In this document: positions 54,859 through 64,000 of the stretch, piece by piece
Layout of the letters: each line of letters opens with the position of its first letter
Position numbering within the stretch: position 1 is the first letter of the stretch
Assembly (NCBI RefSeq): GCF_018294505.1
Contig: NC_057802.1
Span: 554,176,102 to 554,240,101 of the forward strand
Length of the DNA: 64,000 nucleotides
Direction of reading: 5' to 3'
Source: Triticum aestivum
Lineage: Eukaryota; Streptophyta; Magnoliopsida; Poales; Poaceae
Notes under the pieces: generated by a model
The model's database searches: none
What the model was told of the DNA's origin: nothing
What the model saw: only the letters and a program-made list of their open reading frames with translations
Translations under genes and position numbers: made by a program

Positions 54859-57800
54859 GTTTGAAAGGGATTCAGTTATGTAATACTGCCCCCAAGTCTC
54901 AACCATTTGTTGTTTGCAGATGGCTCGTTGGTACTAAGGAAAGCCAATGGCGAAAGCACCACAACACTGCAATACATACTAGAACTCTATGAGAATTGCT
55001 CGGGAAGTACAGACAATTAGTTTTGACAAGTCGTCGGTGATGTTCAGCAAGAATACAAGGAGTGCTAACCGGCAAGAGGTCCTATATGTACTGAATATTC
55101 GAGGGGAGACATGGAATGAAAAGTATCTGGGGCTCCCAGTCTATGTTGGTGCAGCAAGATCACAAGTTTTTTAGTATCTTAAGGATAGGATCTGGAAGAG
55201 AATCCAAGGATGGATTGAGAGGCTTCTGTCTCAGGCTGCTAAGGATGTTCTAATCAAAGCTATCCCAACTTTCGCTATGTCCTGTTTTGACTTGACAAAA
55301 TCTCTTTGTGAACAAAATGGGTGCCATGATCTGCAGGTATTGGTGGCACGGCAAGATGACATGAAAAAAATGCACTGGCTGAGCTGGGAACTTTTAACTA
55401 GACCGAAAAGTAAGGGGGGCTGGGTTTTAGGGATCTACACGGTTTTAACCTTGCAATGCTTGCCCGCCAGGCGTGGCGTGACAGTACCTGATTCCTTGTG
55501 CGTCCGGGTCCTAAAGGCCAAGTATTTCCCGTCTGGATCGATCTTGGATGCCCAACCAAAGGCGGGGGTATCATACACATGGCGAAGCATTTTGCGAGGG
55601 TGCAGCTTCTTAAGGAGGTAGTCATCTGGAGAGTAGGAGAAAGGACAAGCATAAATATCTGGACTGATCCTTGGTTGCCAAAGGACGGAACACGGCAGCC
55701 CCGAACCCCTAGTGGCAACTGTGTGTTTACCAAAGTCTCTGAACTAATTGACCCAAATACTATGACATAGGGTGAGACACTGATTGGATATATTTTCTGG
55801 GAGGAGGATGCCAGTATCATTCTAGCCATGCTGATAAGGGAGGACTTTGAAGATTATTATGCATGGCATTACGATGGAAAGGGCGAATTTTCTGTCAAAT
55901 CCGCGTACCAGGTGTTTGTTGGAGGGCTCGATGAAATAGCTTTTCCTACATCTGCTGTAGCAGCTAAAGAGGAAGTGGACTGGAAGAAACTCTGGGCTAT
56001 GCCCTGCCCGCCCAAAGTCAAGCAGTTCCTATGGCGCTTTGCTCAGTCTGCCGGTCAAGATGAACATCCGACGGAGAGGCGTTGAATGTGAAACCCTATA
56101 TATGTGTGTGCTGTCGGCGACTCGATGAAGATGGATGCCACTTGTTTATCAAATGCAAGGAGGTAAAGATGCTTTGGCGGGAGATACAGATGGAGGAGGT
56201 CAGGTTGCGGTTGTGTGCATGTAGAGGAGCAAAGGAAGTGGTGCAACATGTCACCTCGCACTCTCGCTATGTGAGAGTGATCAAGTGTTAATTACATGCA
56301 TGCTATGGAAGTGGTGGAACCGCAGGAATAAACTAAACAAGAATGAGGGTGTGTCTCATGTTGTGACCACGGCTGCACATGCAAGGTCCTTCGTGCCGCC
56401 CAACCGTCCCCCGCATCGCCCCCCGCATGGGCGACTCGGGCGGATTGGCAATCCTAGCCGCTAGGCAGCCGCAGATCCCGTGCCTCCCTCCGTCGCCGCT
56501 GGAGGAAGCCACCGGGCAAGCCTGGTGCCCGACGACGGTGGGGGAGGCTCCCTTCTCTCCCACGCAGGTTTGGACGATGCGGGGCATCCATGGGCATGGG
56601 GCACCTGCCCAGATTTCAATCACTGGCGGCGTAACGTCTCTCCGGCGGCGGTGCTGCAGGGTCGACGGGGAGGACTGGTGGTGCGGCTGTTGGCGGCGAT
56701 GTGCGGGTTGGCTGATCCAGCCCGTACATGTGGCCGGCCGGCGGCTGCGTGGAAGGGCCAGCGAGGGGCGCCAGAGGCCTCTGCTGGCGATCCGGTGGAG
56801 TTTCTGGATTGGATCCGGTCGTCACGCCCGATCCGTCCGGCCGTTTGGGATATTGCGGGGTGCCCGGCGGTCTGCTGCCGGAGTACCGACGGCGACGTAC
56901 GTCTTCGTGGCGAGGTTCCGCTCGGTTCCAGCCAGCCGCAAGATCGGGACGACGTGGCTTTCGGTGAAAATCGCGCCTGACTGCGGTCTTGGCGGACGAT
57001 GGCGGTGTCTCGAACGTCGTTCCTTTCTCGAGGCATCGTCGTTGCAGGTCACGTCAACCTGATTGGGAAGTTCCGAGGGAAACCCTAGATCTGGGTCTAC
57101 CGGATCGGACGATGACGGCGCCTTCGGTGTCGTTCTTCCTCCTAGGGCATCGTTTTGGAGCAAGTGCTGGTTGGAGGGGACAAGAGGAGGAGCGGTGTTT
57201 CATCTTGCCCATTGATGACGGCAGATCTCGGCGGCGTGGCGCAGTGAAGACTCGGCGCCCGATGCGTGGAGATGGACTCGCGCAGGAGGATGACGCTGTC
57301 TGGTGTCGTGGTGGCGTCGGCGGCAGTTAGACCAGGCAAGGTACATGCATCAGTACAGCTCTGAAGATGGATTGGTGGCAAGTGGCTGCGGCGGCTCATA
57401 CCCGGCAGGCGTCCTGGTTGAGGAGCACGCCGGACTAGTGGGTGCCCATACCCGGCACGCGTCCTGATTGGGACCTTAGATCTTTGATGTTAAGTTTGGC
57501 TGTTATGTCTGTTTGGTATTAGGCCCAGACTATCAGCGCCCCTTCATCAACTGGATAGGAGTTGCGACAGATGTTGCGTAGACGGTGACTTTAGTCTTAC
57601 TGTTGTATGACTTTGTAAGGTCTTATGTCAATAATTAACAAAATGGTTGTATGCATCGTCCAGATGCAGAGGCTGGGGTCTTCCTTCTTTTTCTAAAAAA
57701 ACAAAAACATGCAAGGTCCTTGGCTCTAGAAGTCATGCAGTTCAGTGCGAAACAGCCAAAGGTGCAAGCTACCAGGCCGGCCTACAGATGGACAAGACCG

Positions 57801-58288
57801 GAGGGAGATAAACTGAAAATCAACATCGATGGGCGTACCATGATTCATCGGGGACCGGGGGCTGGGGGTTTGTAATCCGAGATAGAAGTGGAGATGTTGT
57901 TGGTGCAGGAGATGTGAAAATCACGCATGCCAGTACTGCCACGCGTACAGAGGCCGAAGCCTGTTTCCAAGCATTGTCAGCTGCGGCGACATGGGGTATT
58001 TCCAATGCGGTTGTGGAATCAGATTGTCAAATCCTACTGAACGTGTTATACTCAGAGATACCAGGCAGTTTATCCGTCTGAATTTTAGTTCTTTGGCTTT
58101 TTCTTTTGTCCCTCGTGATGGTAATAAAGTTGCCCATGCTCTCGCTGCATTGGGTTGTAATGGCTCGGAGCACCACCGGTTGTGGTTGTATGGTGTACCG
58201 AACAATGTACGCGTGATGATGGCCAGCGAGTCTGCTGAGCCTGTTTAAGTCAAGGAACCTCAGTGTTCCAATTTCAAAAAATAAAAGA
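54859..58288 (+). mobile_element. LINE, 5'-truncated, inactive, interrupted by a retroposon
   Basis: The insert is flanked by GCATCTACAACC (54847-54858 and 58289-58300) and ends in an A-rich tail (CAAAAAATAAAAGA). It begins within the reverse transcriptase at HLLFADGSLV, where the active-site F-A-D-D has a glycine for the second aspartate. SVMFSKNTRSANRQEVL and EKYLGLPVYVGAARSQVF follow, then a stop. Later blocks are SVKSAYQVFVGG, MPCPPKVKQFLWRFAQS (zinc-binding domain, 55900-56060) and an RNase H region at about 57780-58240 (NIDG; THASTATRTEAEACFQAL; VPRDGNKVAHALAALGC). Several frameshifts are present. A 1.3-kb retroposon lies between the zinc-binding and RNase H regions. Confidence 0.88.
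56392..57706 (+). mobile_element. Non-coding retroposon nested in the LINE, 15-bp duplication
   Basis: Flanked by ACATGCAAGGTCCTT at 56377-56391 and 57707-57721. It ends CTAAAAAAACAAAA after GTTGTATGCATCGTCCAGAT, a 3' end I associate with Triticeae LINE-derived retroposons. The 1315 bp is GC-rich and has no reverse transcriptase. Long open frames (for example 56379-57062) overlap on several frames and are not supported as genes. It may be a LINE leader plus tail lacking the coding part. Confidence 0.8.
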
Positions 58289-59102
58289 GCATCTACAACC
58301 ACATATTGCAAATCTGTGCCCTCAAATGTCCCGAACGATTGGGCGGGCCTCAAAAATGACCATTTTCAATCACACTCGTATTAGTCCCACCTCACCGCGT
58401 GACGAGCTAGTCGACCGGCTTAATAGCCGGGTCGTGCGGAACCAATAAGCTTCTCACTTCATTGGATCCTTTGTAAAGAATAGACTATTACTATAAATCT
58501 TCTATGTGGTAAACATATAAGATTCATAGTCACGGTCTATCTCCTTTACAGGGGAAACATTTATATCCGTACTGCTTTTTATGAATCACAATTTGTCAAA
58601 AAAGTCGATGAATAAAATTAAAAATCTACTATCACTATAGTAAGGGTATCAACGTACATGAACGAGACGAACTTGACCCTCGACGAACAATCATCAGTTA
58701 ATGAAATACAGTCTAGTGTCAAGTTATCTCGCTCACACAACAATAATTGATAGACTTACATAACAACAGAAAAGCTTGCCGTCATGCGCCAGCGTGGCTA
58801 TTTAAGACGATCGGCGTCCGCCTCGCCCAGCAATGTGACACTAAAATTTTGCTGCGCCTATGAGAGAGGACGGAACTTCAGTCGGTGCAGATGGGACCGC
58901 TACGACCTGCAGCGGGGTCAGAGCACGCACCTAGGCGCCCCCATAATCCGCCTCAGGGCTGGATATGAGGAGTGTCGGTCAGCCCGGGCATTTGAGGTCC
59001 GTTTAAGGCGCCCGGCTGGGTCAAAATTTTGCAACCGGCCAATGACCGGGCGGCCCGCCCGCGCGTTTGAGGCGGGTTTGGAGTGCCCGGCTGTGGATGC
59101 TA
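58289..59102. mobile_element. Harbinger-like non-autonomous element, right part (left terminus split by the LINE)
   Basis: GGCATCTACAACC at 54846-54858, continued from 58301, is inverse to GGCTGTGGATGCT ending at about 59102. The same GCATCTAC-type termini occur in the element at 26601. The LINE would have inserted within the left terminal repeat. The expected TTA/TAA duplication is seen on the left (TTA, 54841-54844) but not clearly on the right. Confidence 0.45.
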
Positions 59103-59144
59103 TAAAGTAGTTCGCGGGTCATACTTGAGGCATAAAGTAGCTGG

Positions 59145-59930
59145 GTGCGCCCTATTTTTTCTTTCTTTCTCTATTTTCTTCTACCTTTTTTGGTTTTTCT
59201 TCCTTATTTCGCTTTTTTGTTCTCCATTTTTTCATTGTTTTTTATTTGTTTCTTAGGTTGTAATTGTTTTTCTCTCTTTTTGTGTCTTTTATTTCTTCTC
59301 CGGCTTAGTTTAGTTTTCATTTTTTTTAATTCTTTCTACATTTGTTTCTTTGTTTTTTTAGTTTTTGTTTGGTTTCCTTTTTTCTTCTGCATTTTTTTCT
59401 TTTGTATTTTCTTATGTTTGTTTTCGTTTTCACTCTACATTTTTGTACATGTCAAAAAAAATTGTAACAAGTGATCAACATTTTTTGTTTACGTGTTCAA
59501 CATTGCCCGAACGCTATTTCAACATTTTTTGGAAACTTGTTCAGCATTTTAATAGTTATTCAACATTTTTTCAAATACTTGTTCAAGATTTATAATACTT
59601 ATTCGATATTTTGAAATACTTGTTTAACATTTTTCATATACTCCTTCAACAGTTTTAATACCTATTCTACATTTTTCAAATACTTGTTCAACATTTTCAA
59701 ATTCATGTTCAATATTTTTAAATACTTGTTCAACATTTTTCATATACATGTTAAACATTTTTTGAATACCTATTCAACATTTTTCAAATACTTGTTCAGT
59801 ATTTTTAATACTTATTCAACATTTTTTCAAATACCTGTTCAACACTCTCAAATTCTTGTTCGACATTTTTTAATACTTATTCAACATTTGTTTTCAATTG
59901 TGATTTTGAAGAGTGTTTTTGTAATATATA
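59145..59930. repeat. T-rich tract and degenerate TTCAACATTTTT array
   Basis: 59150-59450 is T/C-rich. 59475-59900 carries about fifteen copies of TGTTCAACATTTTTCAAATA-type words at roughly 25-bp spacing. Frames across it are repeat artefacts. Confidence 0.8.
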
Positions 59931-60404
59931 CATATATATAGAGAGAGGACATCTTAAAGTGTAAAGAAAGGTACAAAAATAACAAAAAATGAGAACATAA
60001 AACACACACAAAAATCGGTTGTGGCTCCCGAGCGGCTAGGCCGGCCCGTCTGGGAATCGCCCCAACACGAGCGCATCCCCATGTCTCGCTTAAAGCGAGA
60101 CATAGGGGTGCCCCTGCCATACGCAGTCCGGATTCCACCCACGGGTAACTTGGCCGGACCCACCTAGCTGCTCTCAAAGATACGCAGATACCTGGCATTT
60201 CCTAAATGGCGTTTATTCGATTGTTGCAAACAGGCGCACACCGCTCCCTCCGCGTTGGCCCGGCCCATCTTACGTTTTGTTTCTTTTCTATAAACCCTTA
60301 AAGAAAGAGCGCCCGTGGAGTTTCAAACTCTGCATCCGTGCTTCCCCGTAGGAGATCGAACCACTGATAAACAACCAACATATTTTCTATTGTGCTATAA
60401 GACA
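59931..60404. other. No gene recognised
   Basis: Unassigned DNA up to the inferred Helitron start. Contains an inverted pair TCTCGCTTAAAGCGAGA (about 60083-60100). Confidence 0.45.
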
Positions 60405-62692
60405 TCTATAATACCTAAATATTTCATCCCCGCTATGTAATTTCTCTTAACATGCAAGCTAGCCACATCAGAAATAATCCACCTCAGCAAATCCACAACC
60501 AGCGAAAACAAATCTTTTCCTTTAGTGCGCATGGTTTCCTTCCCATCTTCTGTAACTGACGAAACGTGTCGTCTTATCCTCAAACCAATCGACATCTCAT
60601 CATATATTCCCTTCCATCAAAAGCTTGAACTCTCGGGTTCTCCTCCACCGGCCGGTCGCGCCACGCAAGCCGGCGGCAGCCACTTCGCGCATCTACACGG
60701 GTGGCGCCTCCCTCGGTCCCTCACCCGGTTGTCCGCGTCTGCCAAGCTGGCCGGACAACTGCCGAGAACCCACATCGGAAGCGGCGGCGCTCCTCCTGTA
60801 GACGCCACTGCGGCCGCCTTGCCACAACTCCAACCACCGCATGCCTCCAAACACCGTGCAGAGGCATCGTTCTGATAAACACACTACAGCTAAGTTGTGG
60901 ATTATCCCCTTTGACGTTGCTTTTCATTTGATTCGTATAATCCCTGTATTCCTCTTCCCAGAGCATCCAGATCCATCCCCTTCCTTCAGTTTGTTGTCTG
61001 GGATAGCCTCATACACCTGCCTCTATTGATTTTGCAGCCGGTGGCATGCTGCTGGGCTAGCAATCCGGAATTTTTTACTTCGTCTACCCAACAAGGTAAA
61101 GATTAGCCACGATCCTTTATTTTTCGTGGGAATAGTCCCATCTACCCGCTTCTCTTATTTTTACTCAACGTTCTGACTGCCAGCAATCCTACCCCATAGA
61201 GTTTGGCCCTGATGGTAGCTTCTTGTTGCATTTGTATTCTTCTGCAGAGATTAACTCTATTCCACTGTCCAAAAAAAGATTAACTCGATGCATTTTATGA
61301 TGAGAATGAGATAGTCCATTCTGGATTTATTATAACTAATGTAGTTACTGCGTGATTATCTATATACTACAATCTGGATGTTCTAGCAATAACATGGTAT
61401 GTTCCTTTATAATTGCAGGTATACAGTCAAGTCTACACAAAACTGTATGGTCGACAACCTTCTTTACTCTTGCATCAGGATCCCGCATACAAATCATTCG
61501 CAAAGATTTCTCTACTCTTGATCGTGGCTAATCTTTACCGTCGCAAAACTTCGCTCACTTTCAGGTTTGCTGCTTGAAATTCTCATGCCTGTAATTTGCT
61601 TTAATTAAATTCCAAATGTATCGTTCCCAGGGTCTCACGTACAACTGATGGAGAATTTTTTAATGAAAATGTTGTTCACTGTTTTCCATTAGGGATCTTT
61701 CGATCAGAGCAAGAACCCGGCTGCGACCAACCTCATTTCATATTTTTGCCTCGGTCAGCAGCTTGGCATATTTTGTTCGCTCCTTTTAAACCTGGGTAAT
61801 TCTGCACATATTTTTTATCTCCAACTCCAACACATGTTTTTGATATACCAATGGGTCATTACAGGTTGGTATAGCTGTTTGTGAACTTATATCCTTTTCC
61901 TTTTTTCTTCAGAATATGTTTTTCCAATGCTAGCAGAATTCTATAGACTTTATATCTTAAGAGGCCATTACTAGGACAATGCTACCTGCCAATAAAAATT
62001 CTTCACGAATCAACAGGGTGTACAAAAATGTGTGCAGTGTTACCATACAAAATGGTTGAGGTGCCATATGCTCTCTCATGTTTACCCTTACTGTTTACTT
62101 TAGTTATTCCAACAAAGAGTCTGGCAGATCATGATGCTTAAATTTCAACCACAAAACGTCAGGTGCTAATTCTCTCTTCTCTTACATCGTGTTACTTTTT
62201 TTGTTACACATAATTATCTGAAGTGCTACCCTTTTTATTGGTTTTCTATCATCTCCTCTTCCAACACTTGCACTCCAGGATGCCTCTAAAGCCTCACATC
62301 ACTCTTCCATCAGTTCTACCAAGAAAGACATTCAGCATATACATGCACGCAATGAATCAGCTCACGGAATCTACAAATGCAAAAGTGTGCGGAACTATCA
62401 GAAGCAAATTTCAGGGAGAAAACATCAGCAACTAACTACCCATGAAGATCACATTATAACTGTTGGTTGCATAAACAAGGAAGCAATTTTCATGGCATAT
62501 AGCTCATTTGTACATATATTATACAAAGTGGTTGCACTGAATATAACTTATGTACAATGTACTACTTAAATTTTCCCTTTCAACTCAAGCCCCCCTACAG
62601 ATATCATGGTGTTTTATTCTTCGATTCATTAACACATTGCTTCTCAAATTAGTCCCCAAATACCCGCAGCAACGAGCGGGGAATTCATCTAG
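60405..62692 (+). mobile_element. Helitron inserted in a defensin promoter repeat (5' end inferred)
   Basis: The right end is clear: CCCGCAGCAACGAGCGGGG hairpin, then AATTCATCTAG ending at 62692 and followed by T, the grass Helitron 3' terminus. The following TTACACAAATGCTTG is the promoter repeat of the next defensin-like copy. A matching 5' end is TCTATAATACC at 60405 preceded by TATAAGACA, which resembles the CTCTAAGACA that precedes TTACACAAATG in intact repeats. No helicase is found in 2.3 kb. A GC-rich centre (60630-60870) may be captured exon DNA; parent not recognised. Confidence 0.65.
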
Positions 62693-62694
62693 TT

Positions 62695-62794
62695 ACACAA
62701 ATGCTTGTATCCAATATTTGGATTCTCATATCCTCCAAGACATTACACAAATGCTTGTATCCAATATTTAGATTTCCATATCCTCTAAGGCATT
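62695..62794 (+). repeat. Two 50-bp promoter repeats (copy 3 gene)
   Basis: Units start ACACAAATGCTTGTATCCAA at 62695 and 62745. The Helitron cut the array just upstream. Confidence 0.88.
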
Positions 62795-62818
62795 GAATGC
62801 ATAGCCAAGAGGGGTGCA

Positions 62819-62826
62819 ATAAATAT
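62819..62826 (+). promoter_or_regulatory. TATA box of orphan exon copy
   Basis: ATAAATAT, one base different from the ATAAATAG of the other copies, 62 bp before the ATG at 62888. Confidence 0.6.
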
Positions 62827-62887
62827 CACGCAATCCCGTTCTTCTCCTCACACCACCATTCCAACAACTTCTTTTGAGCACTTGGCC

Positions 62888-62951
62888 ATGGCGTTCAGTG
62901 GCACCCAGATGCTCGGTGCTTTCACCCTGGGCATTCTCCTTATGGCCTTCT
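62888..62951 (+). pseudogene. Orphan first exon of a defensin-like gene (copy 3)
   Basis: It encodes MAFSGTQMLGAFTLGILLMA plus F and ends at a good GTAAGT donor (62952). About 50 bp into the intron the family similarity stops, and from about 63025 the sequence is again distal promoter (ACACATGATTAATTATTGGA). Unequal recombination or deletion thus joined this intron to the promoter of the next gene. Exon 2 is absent. A transcript could in principle splice to exon 2 of the next gene at 63777. Confidence 0.85.
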
Positions 62952-63061
62952 GTAAGTTCATATAACAGATTTTAACGCATCTCCCATAGTTCAGAATTTT
63001 GAAGCAACTAGCGGGAACATGAATTCAATACACATGATTAATTATTGGAGATAGATACTAT

Positions 63062-63204
63062 ACACAAATGCTTGTATACAATATTTGGATTTCCAAATCC
63101 TCTAAAGCATTACACAAATGCTTGTATCCAATATTAGGATTTGCATATCCTCTAAGACATTACACAAATTGTCGTATCCGATATTTGGATTTCCATATTC
63201 TCTA
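63062..63204 (+). repeat. Three 50-bp promoter repeats (copy 4 gene)
   Basis: Units start ACACAAATG/ACACAAATT at 63062, 63112 and 63162. The third is interrupted at 63204 by a MITE and its relative resumes at about 63449. Confidence 0.88.
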
Positions 63205-63444
63205 GGCCTCTTTTGGTTCATAGGATAAGAGTATCATAGGAATAAGAAAGTTGTAGGAAATGAGATGACATGTCTCTTAAATCCTATGAGTAGGGACAGA
63301 AAAAAAGATGCCATTTGGTTCACATCAAAGGAATTTTTCATTAAGTCTAGACTAATGTTTATTTTCCTTTGAAATGTGAAGGATATGAACCAATCCCATG
63401 TAGCAATAGAATTCCTATGAAATTTCTATAGACCAAAGGAGGCC
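63205..63444. mobile_element. Tourist/Harbinger-like MITE, 240 bp, in the promoter of copy 4
   Basis: TIR GGCCTCTTTTGGTTCATAGG at the left and its near complement ending AGACCAAAGGAGGCC at the right. The inner sequence folds back (ATTCCTATGA words). A full TWA duplication is not clear; TA is shared. Confidence 0.82.
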
Positions 63445-63526
63445 TAATACATTACACAAATGCATGTGTCCAATATTTAGATTTCCATATCCTCTAAGGC
63501 ATTGAATGCATAGCCAAGAGAGATGT

Positions 63527-63535
63527 TATAAATAG
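63527..63535 (+). promoter_or_regulatory. TATA box of copy 4
   Basis: TATAAATAG, about 62 bp before the ATG at 63597; the best match to consensus in the family. Confidence 0.75.
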
Positions 63536-63596
63536 CACACAATCCCGTTCTTTTCCTCACGCCACCATTCCAACAATTTCTTTTGAGCACTTGGCA

Positions 63597-64000
63597 ATGG
63601 CATTCAGCGGCACCCAGATGCTCGCTGCCTTCACCCTGGGCATTCTCCTCATGGCCTTCTGTAAGTTCATATAGCAGATTTGACCGCATCGCAATCCCAT
63701 GCAATTTAAGATCAAATCTATGAAACGATTGCTAATATAATTTTCGGGTGCACACGCTAATTGTATGTCACATGCAGGTGCGGAGGCTCGGGTATGCATG
63801 TCGACTAGCAAGTTGTACAAAGCGAACCCTTGCAAGAACGTGCGCTGCACCAAGGCTTGTCACAAAGAGCACTTCAAGGGTGGGTTTTGCTCCAGTAAAA
63901 AGTCGATCGTTGATGACGAGCTCAACGAAGACAACGGCGACAACAACTTTGGCAAACGGCCTAAGAAAAAATCGAAAAAATCGTGCATGTGTACATTCCC
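63597..64000 (+). CDS. Defensin-like secreted protein gene, 3' end beyond window (copy 4)
   Basis: Exon 1 is 63597-63660 (MAFSGTQMLAAFTLGILLMA, F) with a GTAAGT donor; exon 2 begins at 63777 after CATGCAG and is open to the window end. The signal peptide ends at AEA, as in the intact copy. Seven of the eight cysteines are visible (RVCMSTSKLYKANPCKNVRC, KAC, GGFC, SCMC). The loop between cysteines 5 and 6 is 31 residues, three longer than in copy 2 and more lysine-rich. The proline-rich tail, if present, lies outside. The frame is intact so far, so this may be a functional gene. Its promoter carries a MITE and three repeat units. Confidence 0.85.

Noticed and set aside
56379..57330. Open frames up to 227 codons in the nested retroposon
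   Set aside because: Several frames are open on both strands, no known domain is visible, and the segment is a GC-rich LINE-like leader.
1..64000. tRNA, rRNA and CRISPR arrays
   Set aside because: No cloverleaf with the A and B boxes, no rRNA core sequences and no spacer-repeat pattern were found by reading.

Overview
The window looks like a stretch of a Triticeae (wheat, Aegilops or barley type) nuclear chromosome. The basis is a Copia element of BARE/Angela type, TA-flanked Stowaway MITEs, an En/Spm-type CACTA element carrying the subterminal repeat built on TTAGTCCCGGTTGGTG, spliced plant genes, and a very high density of nested transposons. No prokaryotic or organellar gene arrangement is seen. 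Genus and species cannot be fixed from the sequence alone.

Host genes are few. The main one is a same-strand cluster of small secreted cysteine-rich genes: a disrupted copy (about 21293-22740), an apparently intact copy (28747-29330), an orphan first exon (62888-62951) and a copy running off the window end (63597-64000). Each encodes a signal peptide, an eight-cysteine plant-defensin framework with an unusually long loop between cysteines 5 and 6, and (where complete) a proline-rich acidic/basic tail. This is the layout of defensin-polyproline-linked proteins such as mugwort Art v 1. Their promoters carry one to four copies of a 50-bp repeat that has been hit repeatedly by transposons. The only other host-like gene is an F-box gene (48220-49478, minus strand) with one frameshift.

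Layout: 1-740 is a dead LINE reverse-transcriptase fragment. 2881-18540 is a three-level nest: a LINE tail is split by a Mutator-like element (3499-18130, exact 9-bp duplication), which is itself split by a 13.4-kb CACTA element (4583-17970, TSD ATC). The CACTA element has an intact TNP2-type transposase, a small coiled-coil/membrane gene and a second gene ending in a Ulp1-like protease that is broken by a frameshift and a stop. 19106-29587 holds the first defensin genes with a Helitron, a LINE, a retroposon, a Stowaway MITE, a hAT element that has captured an LSM7 exon, and a Harbinger-like element. 29588-39736 is a probable solo LTR interrupted by a complete, young Copia element with one intact 1324-residue polyprotein. 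39737-47840 is gene-poor with degenerate repeats and Helitron-like ends. 48220-54700 has the F-box gene, two arrays of short degenerate motifs and a dead PIF/Harbinger transposase. 54859-59102 is a LINE interrupted by a retroposon and itself inserted in a Harbinger-like terminus. 60405-62692 is a probable Helitron sitting in the promoter repeat of the third defensin copy.

The observation I rate highest is inside the CACTA element. Five modules share a 13-base box (AGTCCCACCTCGC), exactly 23 bp of spacer, then TTTATAAG, and each is followed downstream by a fold-back (two of them long and nearly perfect, with arms of 53 and about 58 nt). They occur in both orientations, including two convergent pairs. 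They look like small-RNA precursor genes carried by the transposon, a situation analogous in concept to rice miR820, which is encoded in a CACTA element. The function is inference; the boxes, spacing and fold-backs are directly visible.
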